Of a DNA stretch of 64,000 bases, positions 7,913 through 16,635 are shown in pieces. The stretch covers positions 62,001 to 126,000 of the forward strand of contig JBHOQS010000019.1 of the NCBI GenBank assembly GCA_042408875.1. The letters are read 5' to 3'. The stretch is from JBHOQS01 sp042408875. GTDB lineage: Bacteria > Chloroflexota > UBA11872 > JBHOQS01. Both the position numbers and the translations under genes were made by a program. The notes beneath the pieces are model-generated. The model was given only the letters and a program-made list of their open reading frames with translations. It did not search any database and had not been told where the DNA came from. Every line of letters starts with the position of its first letter. Within the stretch, counting starts at the first letter, position 1.

Positions 7913-9049
7913 ATGAAGATCACGAACATCGAGGCCTATCCCGTCTGGGGTGGCGGCAGGAACTACCTTTTTGTAGTCGTGGACACCGACGAAGGCATCT
8001 CCGGCGTGGGCGAGGCCGGGCTGACCGGCCGTGAACTCGGCGTGATGGGCGTGATCGAGCACTTCAAGCCCCTTCTCATCGGCCAGGATGCCAACCGCAT
8101 CGAGCACATCTGGCAGATGCTCTTCCGCGGCGGCTTCTTCCCGGCTGGCAAGATTGCCTGCTCAGCTATCTCGGCCATCGACATTGCCCTGTGGGATATC
8201 CAGGGAAAGGCGCGCGGTGTGCCAGTCTATCAGCTCCTCGGCGGGCTCGTGCGAGACAAAGTGGTCTGCTACCCGCATAACGGCGGCCGGACGGTCGAGG
8301 AGCTGGTGGAGAGCTGCCTGCGCACGAAAGAAGAAGGCTGGAAGTTCGTGCGCTGGGGCCTGCCGCAGCGCGACGGTGGCATCCTCGAGCCCACGGAGTC
8401 GGTGCTGCTCGCGATCAAGCAGTTCGAGGCCGTGCGCAAGGCCGTCGGCGACGAGATCGAGATCTGCTTCGATGTGCACACCAGGCTCGATCCTCCGGAG
8501 GTAACGTACTTCTGCAAGGCGGTCGAGCAGTACCGCCCCTTCTTCATCGAGGATCCGATCCGTTCAGAGGGCATGTACAGCCTGCGCTGGCTGCGCGAGC
8601 ACACGTCTGTCCCGATCGCCGTGGGGGAACAGTTTGCTTCCAAATGGGAGTTCCGCCAGGTCATCGAGGAGGAACTGACCGACTACGCCCGCATCGACCT
8701 GTGCATCGTCGGCGGCATCTCGGAAGCACGCAAGATCGCCGGTTGGTGCGAGACGCACTACATCAAGCTAGCGACGCATAATCCGCTCGGGCCGGTGTCC
8801 ACCGCGGCATGCCTGCACCTGAACCTGGCCTGCAATAACTTCGGCGTCATGGAGCAGCCGCGCCGCCCGGGCACGATGCTGACTGACGTGGTGCCAGTGC
8901 AGGTAGAGTGGCAGGATGGCTACCTGCTGCCTCCTGCGCGGCCCGGCCTCGGCATCGAGTTTGACCGCGAGGCAGCGAAGCAACACCCGTTCCAGATGCG
9001 CGAGCTGCCGCATCTCCGCCGCCTGGATGGCTCGGTGACGAACTGGTAG
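7913..9049 (+). CDS. Second enolase-superfamily (MR/MLE) sugar-acid dehydratase
   Basis: A 378-residue paralogue of the gene before it, with the same fold and active-site plan. D187 and H189 lie in FDVH, E213 in FIEDP, E239 in VGEQ and H289 in ATHNPLGP. The two differ at many specificity positions, such as the loop after residue 12 and the region around 145-160, so they probably act on different sugar acids. The ATG at 7913 closely follows an AT-rich spacer. An AAAGGATCGCGCC sequence just before it gives a usable ribosome site. It is followed by the glycosyltransferase gene 32 bp downstream. Confidence 0.88.
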   Translation: MKITNIEAYPVWGGGRNYLFVVVDTDEGISGVGEAGLTGRELGVMGVIEHFKPLLIGQDANRIEHIWQMLFRGGFFPAGKIACSAISAIDIALWDIQGKARGVPVYQLLGGLVRDKVVCYPHNGGRTVEELVESCLRTKEEGWKFVRWGLPQRDGGILEPTESVLLAIKQFEAVRKAVGDEIEICFDVHTRLDPPEVTYFCKAVEQYRPFFIEDPIRSEGMYSLRWLREHTSVPIAVGEQFASKWEFRQVIEEELTDYARIDLCIVGGISEARKIAGWCETHYIKLATHNPLGPVSTAACLHLNLACNNFGVMEQPRRPGTMLTDVVPVQVEWQDGYLLPPARPGLGIEFDREAAKQHPFQMRELPHLRRLDGSVTNW

Positions 9050-9081
9050 CTCGCAATGGGGGGGGAGGGGAACGCCTGCCT

Positions 9082-10278
9082 GTGGGTGAACGGCTGCGTG
9101 TCCTGATGGTCTCCAAGGCGTGTGTCGTCGGCGCCTACCAGAAGAAACTGGAGGAGCTCGCGCGCGCGCCCGATATCGAGCTGACAGTGGTCGTGCCGCC
9201 GTCCTGGCGTGAAGCCGGGCATAACCAGCCTCTGGAGCGGGCCCACATGGCGGGCTACGAGCTCGCAGTCGAGCCGCTCGTCTTTAACGGGCATCATCAC
9301 ATTCACTTTTATCCACTGATCCACCGGCAGTTCCGGCGCGTGCACCCGCACGTCGTGCACATCGACGAGGAGCCCTACAACCTCGTTACGTTCCAGCTCC
9401 TGTGGCTGGCGCGGCTGGCTGGCGCGCGCACGCTCTTTTTCACTTGGCAGAACCTGGCGCGCCGCTACCCGCCGCCGTTCTCGCTGATGGAGCGCTACGT
9501 GCTGGCGCACGCCGAGGCCGCCATCGCTGGCACTCATGAGGCGGCTGTAGTGTTGCGTAGCAAAGGGTACCGTGGCCCTATCGAGATCATTCCGCAGTTT
9601 GGCGTCGATCCCGAGCTGTTCTGCCCGGCCGGGCAGGCTGCTCCAGCGCCCGACGGCCGGCCGTTCACTGTCGGCTACGCCGGCAGGCTGGTCGAGCAAA
9701 AGGGCGTGCTGGTGCTGGTCGAAGCCTTCGCCCACGCTGTCAGGCAGCTCCCGGCAGGGACGGCCTGGCGGTTAACCCTGGCCGGCTCCGGGCCTCTTCA
9801 GGGGGACATTCAACGGCGCGCCCGGGAACTGGGCATCGCGCACCTGGTCGAGCTGGTGCACCATCTTCCTTCAATGGCGATGCCGGACTTCCTGCGCAGC
9901 CTGGACGTCCTGGTGCTGCCTTCGCTCACGCGGCCGAACTGGAAGGAGCAGTTCGGCCGCGTGCTCATCGAGGCCATGGCATGCGGAGTGCCAGTGCTGG
10001 GATCAGCCTCCGGGGAAATCCCGCGGCTCATCGGGGACGCCGGCCTGACCTTCCCTGAGGGCGAGGCCGGTCTTCTCGCTGAGCGCTTGCTCTGGCTGTA
10101 CCGCTACCCTGACGAGCGCCGGCGCATGGCCGGGCGCGGCCGCGCCCGCGTGCTGGAGCAGTACACCCACGCTCAAGTAGCCGCGCGCACTCTGGAGCTC
10201 TACCGGCAGCTCGCGCACCGGCCAGGTCTCCGTCTGCGCGGCTCGTCTGAACCGGCGGTACCGCGCCCTCCCCGGTAG
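9082..10278 (+). CDS. GT4-type glycosyltransferase
   Basis: Retaining GT-B glycosyltransferase (398 residues) that moves a sugar from a nucleotide donor to a glycan or lipid acceptor. The donor-binding C-terminal half shows VGYAGRLVEQKG, then LAGSGPLQGD, then the E-x7-E motif in EQFGRVLIEAMACGVPV and the GSASGEIPRLIGD segment. There is no signal peptide or transmembrane segment, so it is cytosolic or membrane-associated. The start GTG at 9082 follows GGGAGGGG. It is in line with the dehydratase genes but functionally seems a different process, such as surface polysaccharide synthesis. Confidence 0.85.
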   Translation: MGERLRVLMVSKACVVGAYQKKLEELARAPDIELTVVVPPSWREAGHNQPLERAHMAGYELAVEPLVFNGHHHIHFYPLIHRQFRRVHPHVVHIDEEPYNLVTFQLLWLARLAGARTLFFTWQNLARRYPPPFSLMERYVLAHAEAAIAGTHEAAVVLRSKGYRGPIEIIPQFGVDPELFCPAGQAAPAPDGRPFTVGYAGRLVEQKGVLVLVEAFAHAVRQLPAGTAWRLTLAGSGPLQGDIQRRARELGIAHLVELVHHLPSMAMPDFLRSLDVLVLPSLTRPNWKEQFGRVLIEAMACGVPVLGSASGEIPRLIGDAGLTFPEGEAGLLAERLLWLYRYPDERRRMAGRGRARVLEQYTHAQVAARTLELYRQLAHRPGLRLRGSSEPAVPRPPR

Positions 10279-10450
10279 GGCCGAACCGCAGGATGCCCCA
10301 GCGTTGCCTGATCCCTCGATAGACATGCCTGAGGACCAGGCTGCGGAACAGACGGCTGGTCAAGCACTCCACTTGGCTGCCTGCGCCGGCTGCAGCGAAG
10401 CGCACAGCACAGAGAGGCTGTACGATATAATACATGAGCGATTCCAGCAC

Positions 10451-10840
10451 ATGACGGATGCCTGTTCAGAGGCGGCCGGGGGACACGCTCCTACGCACAT
10501 GCCGTTGCCCTTCTTCGAGCCAGGCTCACGCACAGTCTATACCACCAAGCGTGCTGCGCTGCCGCACTACCAGGCGCTGCGAGAGAAGTACCTCCAGCGG
10601 GCGCAGGGCCGCGAGCGCGATCTGCTTGAGCGCACGTTCACGACGTTGATCGAGCGCATCGAGCGTATGCCCGACGATGTCGTATTGCGTATCTCTGTGG
10701 AGGTACGCCAGCAGACCGGGAGCGGACAGCCGCCGCCGGAGGCGCCGGTGGCCAGCACGGCGGGTGCGGACGTAGCGCAACCAGCCGGCCACTGGACGAT
10801 AACCATCAATGTGCGCGCCTACTCAGACCAGATTGGCTGA
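10451..10840 (+). CDS. Conserved-looking hypothetical protein
   Basis: 129 residues from the ATG at 10451. The frame is open further left to a TTG at 10304, but a TATAAT at about 10427-10432 suggests transcription starts inside that extension. The middle is charged and helical (AQGRERDLLERTFTTLI); the C-terminus ends in an alternating hydrophobic strand (HWTITINVRAY). No domain was recognised. It runs convergently into the endonuclease III gene and the last 18 bp overlap. It may be a real gene, given its codon pattern matches its neighbours. Confidence 0.5.
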   Translation: MTDACSEAAGGHAPTHMPLPFFEPGSRTVYTTKRAALPHYQALREKYLQRAQGRERDLLERTFTTLIERIERMPDDVVLRISVEVRQQTGSGQPPPEAPVASTAGADVAQPAGHWTITINVRAYSDQIG

Positions 10841-11497
10841 GGGGCACAGGGCGGCGAGGCGGCATTCGGTGCAGCGCGGCTTCCGCGCCTCGCAGACGCG
10901 GCGGCCGTGATAGATCAGCGCATGCCCCAAGAAGATCCACTCCTGCTGGGGGATCAGCTCCATTAGGTCTCGCTCGATCTTCTCGGGGTCCTGGTGCTCC
11001 GTAAGGCCCAGCCGGCGGCTCAGCCGGGCCACGTGAGTATCGACGACGATCCCGGAGGCGATCCCCCAGCAATTCCCCAGTATTACATTCGCCGTCTTGC
11101 GCGCCACGCCCGGCAGTCGCACAAGTTCTTCCATCGTGCGAGGCACCTCACCGCCGAACTCATCGAGCAAGAGCTGGGCAGCCTGCCGGATCGCCTTCGC
11201 CTTGTTCCGGTAGAAGCCTGTCGAGCGGATATCCTGCTCGAGCTCCTCCTGGGGTACTCTGGCATAGTCTTCGACCGTGCGGTACTTCTGGAAGAGCTGC
11301 CTCGTCACGATGTTGACTCGCTCGTCGGTGCACTGGGCCGAGAGGATCGTGGCGACGAGCAATTGCAGCGGCGTGTCATAGTCGAGTGAGCAGCGGGCAT
11401 CGGGATACATCTCGCGCAAGCGCGCTACGATCTCGTGTGCGCGAGCGCGGCGCTCTGTCGGAGACTCCTCAGCCCTTCGCGCGTCTATAGCAGCCAT
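10823..11497 (-). CDS. nth: Endonuclease III (DNA glycosylase/AP lyase)
   Basis: Removes oxidised pyrimidines and cleaves the abasic site in base-excision repair. The 224-residue protein has the helix-hairpin-helix LPGVARKTANVIL with the catalytic Lys, and the catalytic Asp in VVDTHVARL. The C-terminal [4Fe-4S] loop is C-x6-C-x2-C-x5-C (CEARKPRCTECRLAALC). All landmarks are intact. The start chosen is the ATG at 11497, which gives the usual Nth length; the frame stays open to 11599 but the extra residues are not family-like. Its 3' end overlaps the convergent hypothetical gene. Confidence 0.95.
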   Translation of the reverse strand: MAAIDARRAEESPTERRARAHEIVARLREMYPDARCSLDYDTPLQLLVATILSAQCTDERVNIVTRQLFQKYRTVEDYARVPQEELEQDIRSTGFYRNKAKAIRQAAQLLLDEFGGEVPRTMEELVRLPGVARKTANVILGNCWGIASGIVVDTHVARLSRRLGLTEHQDPEKIERDLMELIPQQEWIFLGHALIYHGRRVCEARKPRCTECRLAALCPSANLV

Positions 11498-11658
11498 AGA
11501 TCCTGTCTCCTGCGCGCAGCATCGCTGCCGAATGTACCAGTACCTGGGGCTGCTGTAAACCCGACCGAGCGATGTACATGAGAGCTTGCCAGCAAGCATG
11601 CCTTATTCGGTGCGTCTGGTTATCAACGCCCGTGCAAACAAGCAGGCTCATGCTCAAA

Positions 11659-11693
11659 GCCACACAACGCCCCACCAAGTGCTATAGTGTGGC
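11659..11693. promoter_or_regulatory. Inverted repeat around a TATAGT box upstream of the patatin gene
   Basis: GCCACAC (11659-11665) and GTGTGGC (11687-11693) are perfect inverse copies that flank and overlap a TATAGT at 11683-11688. This could be an operator over a -10 box for the rightward patatin gene. No clear -35 box was found. Confidence 0.35.
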
Positions 11694-11794
11694 AGCGTAG
11701 ATAGTGTCGCACTGACGATGGCTGCCGCTCGAGCGCGCGCTCTGCATGGGGTGAGCGGCTGCCGGTGCGCTGAAGCGCGCGAGGAGGGATAACG

Positions 11795-13240
11795 ATGCCC
11801 AAACAGAAGGTGGCCCTGGTGCTGAGCGGCGGCACATCGCTGGGCGCCTATATAGCCGGCGCCCTCGATGAGCTCATGCAGGCCTTCAGCGCAGCTAGCG
11901 ATCGCTATGAGATCGACATCATCACCGGGGCTTCCGCCGGCGCCACCACCGCGGCGCTAATCGCTCATGGCCTGTTCTATCGCGGCGGCCAGACCGCGCT
12001 CCACGATGTGTGGGTCGATAAGCTCGACATCATCGAGCTGCTCGATCCAGCCGTGCCGGCGGACGAGCCGCCGACCATCCTGAGCAACCGTCGCTTGCGC
12101 GAGGTCGCTCAAGAACAGATCGAATGGAAGCCCGCTGGCGGACCAGGGCAGCGCGCGCCCTTCTGCGCCGAGCGCCTCACCCTGGCTATGACCATCGCCA
12201 ACGTGACCCCGCTCCCATATATCTCCCGCATCGCCCAGCCTACCGGCAGCGGCGTCGAGGAGTTCGTGCAGTACCGTCATGCCGAGCAAGAAACGTTCTT
12301 CCTCGACGGCGGGATCCGGCCGGATGACCCGGAGGTCTGGCCGCGCATTGCCAGGGTCGCCCAGGCTTCGGCCGCCATCCCGCTGGTGTTTCCGCTGGTG
12401 CAGCTCTCGCGACAGGCGGAGAACCCTGCCCATTACATCCAGCGCCCGAACTTCCACGGGGAAGCGCGCTTCTGGTACTTCGACGGCGGCACCTTCAATA
12501 ACCTACCAGTTGACCTGGCGTGGTATTACATGCAGCAGAACGCCTCCGGCGCCGACCCATTGGAGGATCGCACTGTCATCGTGATCAACCCCTGGCGCAG
12601 CGATGCGATGGTGTCAGACATGACACCACCGCGGCCGGGAGTGTTTGCCCACGCCATCGGCCTGCTCGCCGCCCTGCGCCAGGAAAGCAGCGCCATCCAG
12701 TTTCAGCATGAGGTAGTCGCGCGCTCGCGCGCCATGCAGTTTCAGAGCCCGCAGGAGGCCGCGCGGGTGCTGCCCGGCGTTGACCCTGCCCCGGTGGAGC
12801 TCCTGGGTACCTTCGCCCTGGTCATGCCCCGGCGCGGGGATGGCCGCTTGCACGGCAACCACCTCAATGCCCTGGGCGCATTCCTCGACCGGCGCCTTCG
12901 TGTGTACGACTTTCGCCGTGGCGCGGCAGACGCACGGCGGGTGGCCACCGAGCGCCTGGGCATCCAGTACACCACCGGGCGGCCCGAGGCGTTCTACCAG
13001 CCAGACAGTGACCCATCGCTCCAAGCAGATCTTTCCAGCTACGACCGCCTGGACCGCATCCCCAGCACGCGCGAGCCTGGCCGGTCGGTGAAGGCAGTCT
13101 TTGAAAGCGCACTTGAGCGCCGCATCGACGCGTTGCTGGCGCGCTGGGATGCCCCGGGCCCGGACTTCGTGCTCGACCCGGTGCTGTCCATGCTGGTCAA
13201 GCGCTACGCGCACGAGCATCTGCCTGACCTGTGGCTCTGA
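11795..13240 (+). CDS. Patatin-like phospholipase
   Basis: Ser-Asp dyad acyl hydrolase of the patatin family, 481 residues. The N-terminus has the oxyanion-hole motif SGGTSLGAY, then the nucleophile elbow GASAG. The catalytic Asp lies in FDGGTFNNLP, close to residue 230. The C-terminal 200 residues have no clear motif. There is no signal peptide, so it is probably cytosolic and may turn over membrane lipids. The start ATG follows GAGGAGGGA. The AlkA gene starts 2 bp after its stop and is likely cotranscribed, though a functional link is not obvious. Confidence 0.87.
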   Translation: MPKQKVALVLSGGTSLGAYIAGALDELMQAFSAASDRYEIDIITGASAGATTAALIAHGLFYRGGQTALHDVWVDKLDIIELLDPAVPADEPPTILSNRRLREVAQEQIEWKPAGGPGQRAPFCAERLTLAMTIANVTPLPYISRIAQPTGSGVEEFVQYRHAEQETFFLDGGIRPDDPEVWPRIARVAQASAAIPLVFPLVQLSRQAENPAHYIQRPNFHGEARFWYFDGGTFNNLPVDLAWYYMQQNASGADPLEDRTVIVINPWRSDAMVSDMTPPRPGVFAHAIGLLAALRQESSAIQFQHEVVARSRAMQFQSPQEAARVLPGVDPAPVELLGTFALVMPRRGDGRLHGNHLNALGAFLDRRLRVYDFRRGAADARRVATERLGIQYTTGRPEAFYQPDSDPSLQADLSSYDRLDRIPSTREPGRSVKAVFESALERRIDALLARWDAPGPDFVLDPVLSMLVKRYAHEHLPDLWL

Positions 13241-13242
13241 GC

Positions 13243-14133
13243 ATGCGCAGCGTGGAGTTCACCGTCCGTCTCTCAGGACCGCTGGACGTTCCGGCCTCAG
13301 TTGAGTTTCTTCGCCGCTGGGGCGACGACGGCATCGATCGCTGGGATGGCCGAACGCTGGTGCGTACCCTGCCAGTGGGCGGCGGGCATGTAGCATATGC
13401 CTGCCGGGTGGCGGGCAGCATCGAAGCTCCGGTGCTGCACGTTACGGTTGCGGATGCAGCGTACCAGCAGGAGGTCGAGGAGACTGTACGGGCGACGTTT
13501 ATGCTGCCGCCGCCTAGCTATGCTGGCCTGCTGGCGCGGGATCCGCTGCTCGCCCGCCTGGAACAGCAGCATCCCGGCGTGCGCCCGGTGCGGCAGTTCG
13601 ACCTGCTGGCGGCGCTTGTTCGGTGCATCACGGCGCAGCAAGTGAACCTGCGCTGGGCTGCTACTGTGCGTCGCCGTCTGGCCGAGGCCTTTGGTGAACA
13701 GCAGAGCATCAACGGCCACATCGTCTACAGCCTGCGCGCCGACCGGCTAGCTGCGGCAACTGTAGCTGAGCTTCGCGCCTTTCAGCTCACCGCCCGCAAG
13801 GCCGAGAGCGTGATCTGTGTAGCCCAGGCTATCGCTTGCGGGCGTCTGCGTCAGGCAGAGCTCGCCGCCCTCCCGGACGGCGAGGTGATCGCCCGCCTCA
13901 CGGCTCTGCGCGGCATCGGGCGCTGGAGCGCCGAATGGGTCCTGGCCCGTACGCTCGGCCGGCCGTGTGTCGTCGCAGGCGACCTGGGCGTGCGCAAGGC
14001 CATGGGCCTTGCCTATCTAGGCACAGCGCGACCGTCCGAGCAGGCGGTGCGTGAGGCAACGGCCCACTGGGGTGAAGCAGCCCTTATCGCCCAGACCTTG
14101 CTGCTCTATGCCTATGCCTGTGGATCGTTGTGA
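13243..14133 (+). CDS. alkA: DNA-3-methyladenine glycosylase II
   Basis: Excises alkylated bases. The 296-residue protein has an N-terminal AlkA-type beta domain, a QQVNLRWAATVRRRL segment, the helix-hairpin-helix in LRGIGRWSAEWVL, and the catalytic Asp in VVAGDLGVRKA. The start ATG at 13243 follows the patatin stop at once; an in-frame GTG at 13231 would overlap it. With endonuclease III 2 kb away, this corner of the window holds two base-excision repair enzymes. The stop codon lies inside a 14-bp tandem duplication. Confidence 0.92.
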   Translation: MRSVEFTVRLSGPLDVPASVEFLRRWGDDGIDRWDGRTLVRTLPVGGGHVAYACRVAGSIEAPVLHVTVADAAYQQEVEETVRATFMLPPPSYAGLLARDPLLARLEQQHPGVRPVRQFDLLAALVRCITAQQVNLRWAATVRRRLAEAFGEQQSINGHIVYSLRADRLAAATVAELRAFQLTARKAESVICVAQAIACGRLRQAELAALPDGEVIARLTALRGIGRWSAEWVLARTLGRPCVVAGDLGVRKAMGLAYLGTARPSEQAVREATAHWGEAALIAQTLLLYAYACGSL

Positions 14134-14157
14134 AGTGCAAAATGTGAAGTGCAAAAT
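14130..14157. repeat. 14-bp tandem duplication over the alkA stop codon
   Basis: GTGAAGTGCAAAAT is found at 14130-14143 and again, perfectly, at 14144-14157. The first copy contains the TGA stop of alkA. Confidence 0.9.
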
Positions 14158-14160
14158 ACA

Positions 14161-14296
14161 TACTGCGTACTACGTAACGCGTAATACGTAAGTCCGCCCA
14201 TCTCGTCGCGAGGCAGGCTATTCAGGCTAGTGTCACGGCGGAAGTTTACACACTACTCGTTATCTTTACTCATTACGCATTACGTAGTACGCAGTA
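14161..14296. repeat. Palindromic intergenic element built on TACTGCGTA
   Basis: A 25-base left arm (14161-14185, beginning TACTGCGTACTACG) is repeated in inverse orientation at 14272-14296 with one mismatch, 86 bases apart. Further partial copies (GCAGTACGCAGTA) continue to about 14317. It separates alkA from the dehydrogenase gene. The same motif family forms the spacer at 37383-37473. It has no ORF and no target-site duplication that I can see. Confidence 0.85.
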
Positions 14297-14328
14297 CTTG
14301 ACGCGCAGTACGCAGTAGGAGTTCCCAT

Positions 14329-15450
14329 ATGCCGCGCGAACTCGTCGCTCTTGCCCCGCGCACGCCGGTGCTGCGCGAGTACACCGAGCCGCCGCTCGGG
14401 CCATCGCAGGTGCGGATACGCACAGAGTTTGCCTCGCCGAAGCACGGTACCCAGCTCGCCAGTTATCGTGATGAGCCGGCGACGCACTGGATATACGACC
14501 GTACGTGGGGGTGCACGCTGCCGCGCACGGAGGAAGAGGCCGCGCGTGCCTTCCCGCGCCGACTGGGCAACATGGCCGTCGGCGTCGTGACCGAGGTTGG
14601 CCCGGCAGTGACCCGCTTCAGGCCTGGCGATCGCGTCTTCGGACACCTGCCGATCTGCGAGACACATACTGTCCCGGAAAGCTGGGTTGACCCGCTGCCT
14701 GAGGGCCTCTCACCGGAGGCGGCTGTCTGCCTGGACCCGGCGGTGATGGCCCTGGCGATGCGTGATGCCGGCATCCGGCTGGGCGATCGGGTCGCTGTGT
14801 TCGGCCTCGGCGCCATCGGTCTCATGGCGGTCCAGCTCGCACGGCTGGCCGGCGCCGATCTCGTTATCGGTGTCGATCCCATTCCGCTGCGCCGGCAGGT
14901 TGCCCAGCGGCTCGGTGCCCAGGTCGTGCTGGATCCTCAGGAGGGTGACGGGGATGTCGGGCTGGCGATCCGCAGGCTGACAGCTCCTGTGGCGGAGCCG
15001 CAGCCAGAGCCCCCACCGCGCCGGCATGTGTTGGGCGGTTACTGGGACACGCCGCAGCAGGTGAGCGAGCGCGGCGTTGACGTAGCCGTTGAAGCGAGCG
15101 GCAATCCACGCGCCCTACACGCTGCGATTCGAGCCACGCGCTTCGGGGGCACGATCTGCGTGCTCTCGTTCTACGGGCGAGACGCCGCCGGTGTGTGGCT
15201 CGGCAACGAGTTCCACCGCAACCGGCTCCAGATCATCTCCTGCCGCGCCGAGAGCCTGCCCCTGCGCGACGCACCAGGCTGGACTCTCCAGCGGCTGGTC
15301 GATGTGGCGCTGCGCTGGCTGGTGAGCGGGCGTTTGCGCACCGACGGCATCGTCACGCCTATCGTGCCCTTTGACGAGTCTGCCGAGGCCTTCCGCTACA
15401 TCGACGAGCACCCCGAGCAGTGCATCAAGCTAGGTGTGCGGTTTACGTAA
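14329..15450 (+). CDS. Medium-chain dehydrogenase/reductase (zinc-ADH-like)
   Basis: 373-residue MDR protein with an N-terminal GroES-like domain (GVVTEVGPAVTRFRPGDRVFG) and a Rossmann domain with the motif GLGAIGLMAVQLA. The usual catalytic Cys of the GxCGTD motif is not there; the matching stretch reads SPKHGTQ, with His where Cys is normal. The four structural zinc cysteines are also absent. A proline-rich insert (about residues 224-245) interrupts the Rossmann domain. It is probably an NAD(P)-dependent reductase with altered or no zinc. The start ATG follows a spacer full of palindromic repeats, with only a weak AGGAG. Confidence 0.78.
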   Translation: MPRELVALAPRTPVLREYTEPPLGPSQVRIRTEFASPKHGTQLASYRDEPATHWIYDRTWGCTLPRTEEEAARAFPRRLGNMAVGVVTEVGPAVTRFRPGDRVFGHLPICETHTVPESWVDPLPEGLSPEAAVCLDPAVMALAMRDAGIRLGDRVAVFGLGAIGLMAVQLARLAGADLVIGVDPIPLRRQVAQRLGAQVVLDPQEGDGDVGLAIRRLTAPVAEPQPEPPPRRHVLGGYWDTPQQVSERGVDVAVEASGNPRALHAAIRATRFGGTICVLSFYGRDAAGVWLGNEFHRNRLQIISCRAESLPLRDAPGWTLQRLVDVALRWLVSGRLRTDGIVTPIVPFDESAEAFRYIDEHPEQCIKLGVRFT

Positions 15451-15472
15451 CCCTGCATTCTCTGCGGTCCCC

Positions 15473-16477
15473 TCAAGAGCGTGGGGACTGGCGTCGCAAC
15501 GCTTCGAGCAACCGTGCCGCCGCCTCATCACGACGAGTTCCGACCGGCACCGCGCCGGCCGGGAGATCCTCAGCCGTACGGATGCGCTCGGCCTCTTCCG
15601 GTGTCAGCTTCTCGGTTGGGCGAAAGCCGCCGTCAGGCCCTAGAGAGAGCACGCCGGCCGAGACCAGCATATTGATCGCCCCGGCGTGCGGACACAGGTC
15701 GCAAACATCCCGGATCATCGAACGTGAGGTGGTGGCATACGTACGCCGCGCGTCGGTATGGATCACCAAGACGCGCACCGGCGTCTCGCTCAGGCTTCGG
15801 ACGCTCGCTGCGCCGGTCCAGCCTGCCGGGAGCTCTGGCAGACCCTCCAGGCTGAGCTGGAGCTGGCCATGCGGCGGGATGGTGAGGCCCGTCTGCTCGA
15901 CGGTGGGGCGGGCGCTCCTCTCCTCGCGCGCACTGAAAGTAACGCTACACGGCGTACTGGCGGGGTTGTACAGCACGATCGTGCTTGTCTTCCAGAGCGG
16001 GGACAGATCATGGTAGAGTGCCTCGCGCAGCAACGCGGGGTCATACGTCGCGCTGCGCCGCCCTAGCTCCGCATGCTGCACCAGCAGGCGAACAGGCCGG
16101 TCGCTGGAGAGCTCTACGCTGCCTGAGAAGCCATCTGGCGCGCTCAGGGCCGGGCCCTGCAACGTCTTCGTGGCGCCTGGGGCAAGCTGTTCCTGCTGCT
16201 GTCCAGCCACGCTGCCATCTGGCCAGCGGTAGACCAGCGTCACTGCTGCCGGCGCCGTCTGATCAAGGTTAACAAGCACTAGCGCGCTACGGCCCTTCAG
16301 CGCGGCGGCCTCACGCGGCCGGCCCGGGGCATGAGGCGGCATGCGCAGGCAGCGCGTCGCGCTGATGGCGACGAGCCCTGCGCAGGCTAGGAGCAGCGCC
16401 GCGAGCACCCACGCGGGCCTCTGCCGGTTGCCCGGCCAGTACAGTGCAAACATCCGTGCCACCGGGCCAGCGTTCAT
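15473..16477 (-). CDS. Membrane-anchored protein with a C-terminal SLH-like domain
   Basis: 334 residues. A single N-terminal hydrophobic segment (WVLAALLLACAGLVAI) acts as a membrane anchor or uncleaved signal. Extracellular beta-rich regions follow. Near residues 270-305, the segment INMLVSAGVL...GGFRP...LTPEEAERI matches the S-layer homology pattern. The frame is open to 16876, but the ATG at 16477 has an ideal GGAGGAGG and gives a sensible N-terminal anchor. It lies upstream of glycosidase genes read in the same direction. A role in the cell surface is inferred; the exact function is unknown. Confidence 0.6.
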   Translation of the reverse strand: MNAGPVARMFALYWPGNRQRPAWVLAALLLACAGLVAISATRCLRMPPHAPGRPREAAALKGRSALVLVNLDQTAPAAVTLVYRWPDGSVAGQQQEQLAPGATKTLQGPALSAPDGFSGSVELSSDRPVRLLVQHAELGRRSATYDPALLREALYHDLSPLWKTSTIVLYNPASTPCSVTFSAREERSARPTVEQTGLTIPPHGQLQLSLEGLPELPAGWTGAASVRSLSETPVRVLVIHTDARRTYATTSRSMIRDVCDLCPHAGAINMLVSAGVLSLGPDGGFRPTEKLTPEEAERIRTAEDLPAGAVPVGTRRDEAAARLLEALRRQSPRS

Positions 16478-16635
16478 CGCCTCCTCCTGCGAGCGTTCTC
16501 CTTGGAGTCGAGTCTCCGCCTCATGATTCGTCGAGTTTCGCCCCCCCAGGCGAGGCTTACTCTCCCATGGGGCTCGCCTTCCAGCGGACACGATGGCAAC
16601 CAGCGGGCCACGGTGGCACGTGACCGTCCAGGACC

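Noticed and set aside
14161..14296. Possible insertion-sequence remnant
   Set aside because: The terminal arms are inverse copies, but there is no transposase fragment and no target-site duplication.
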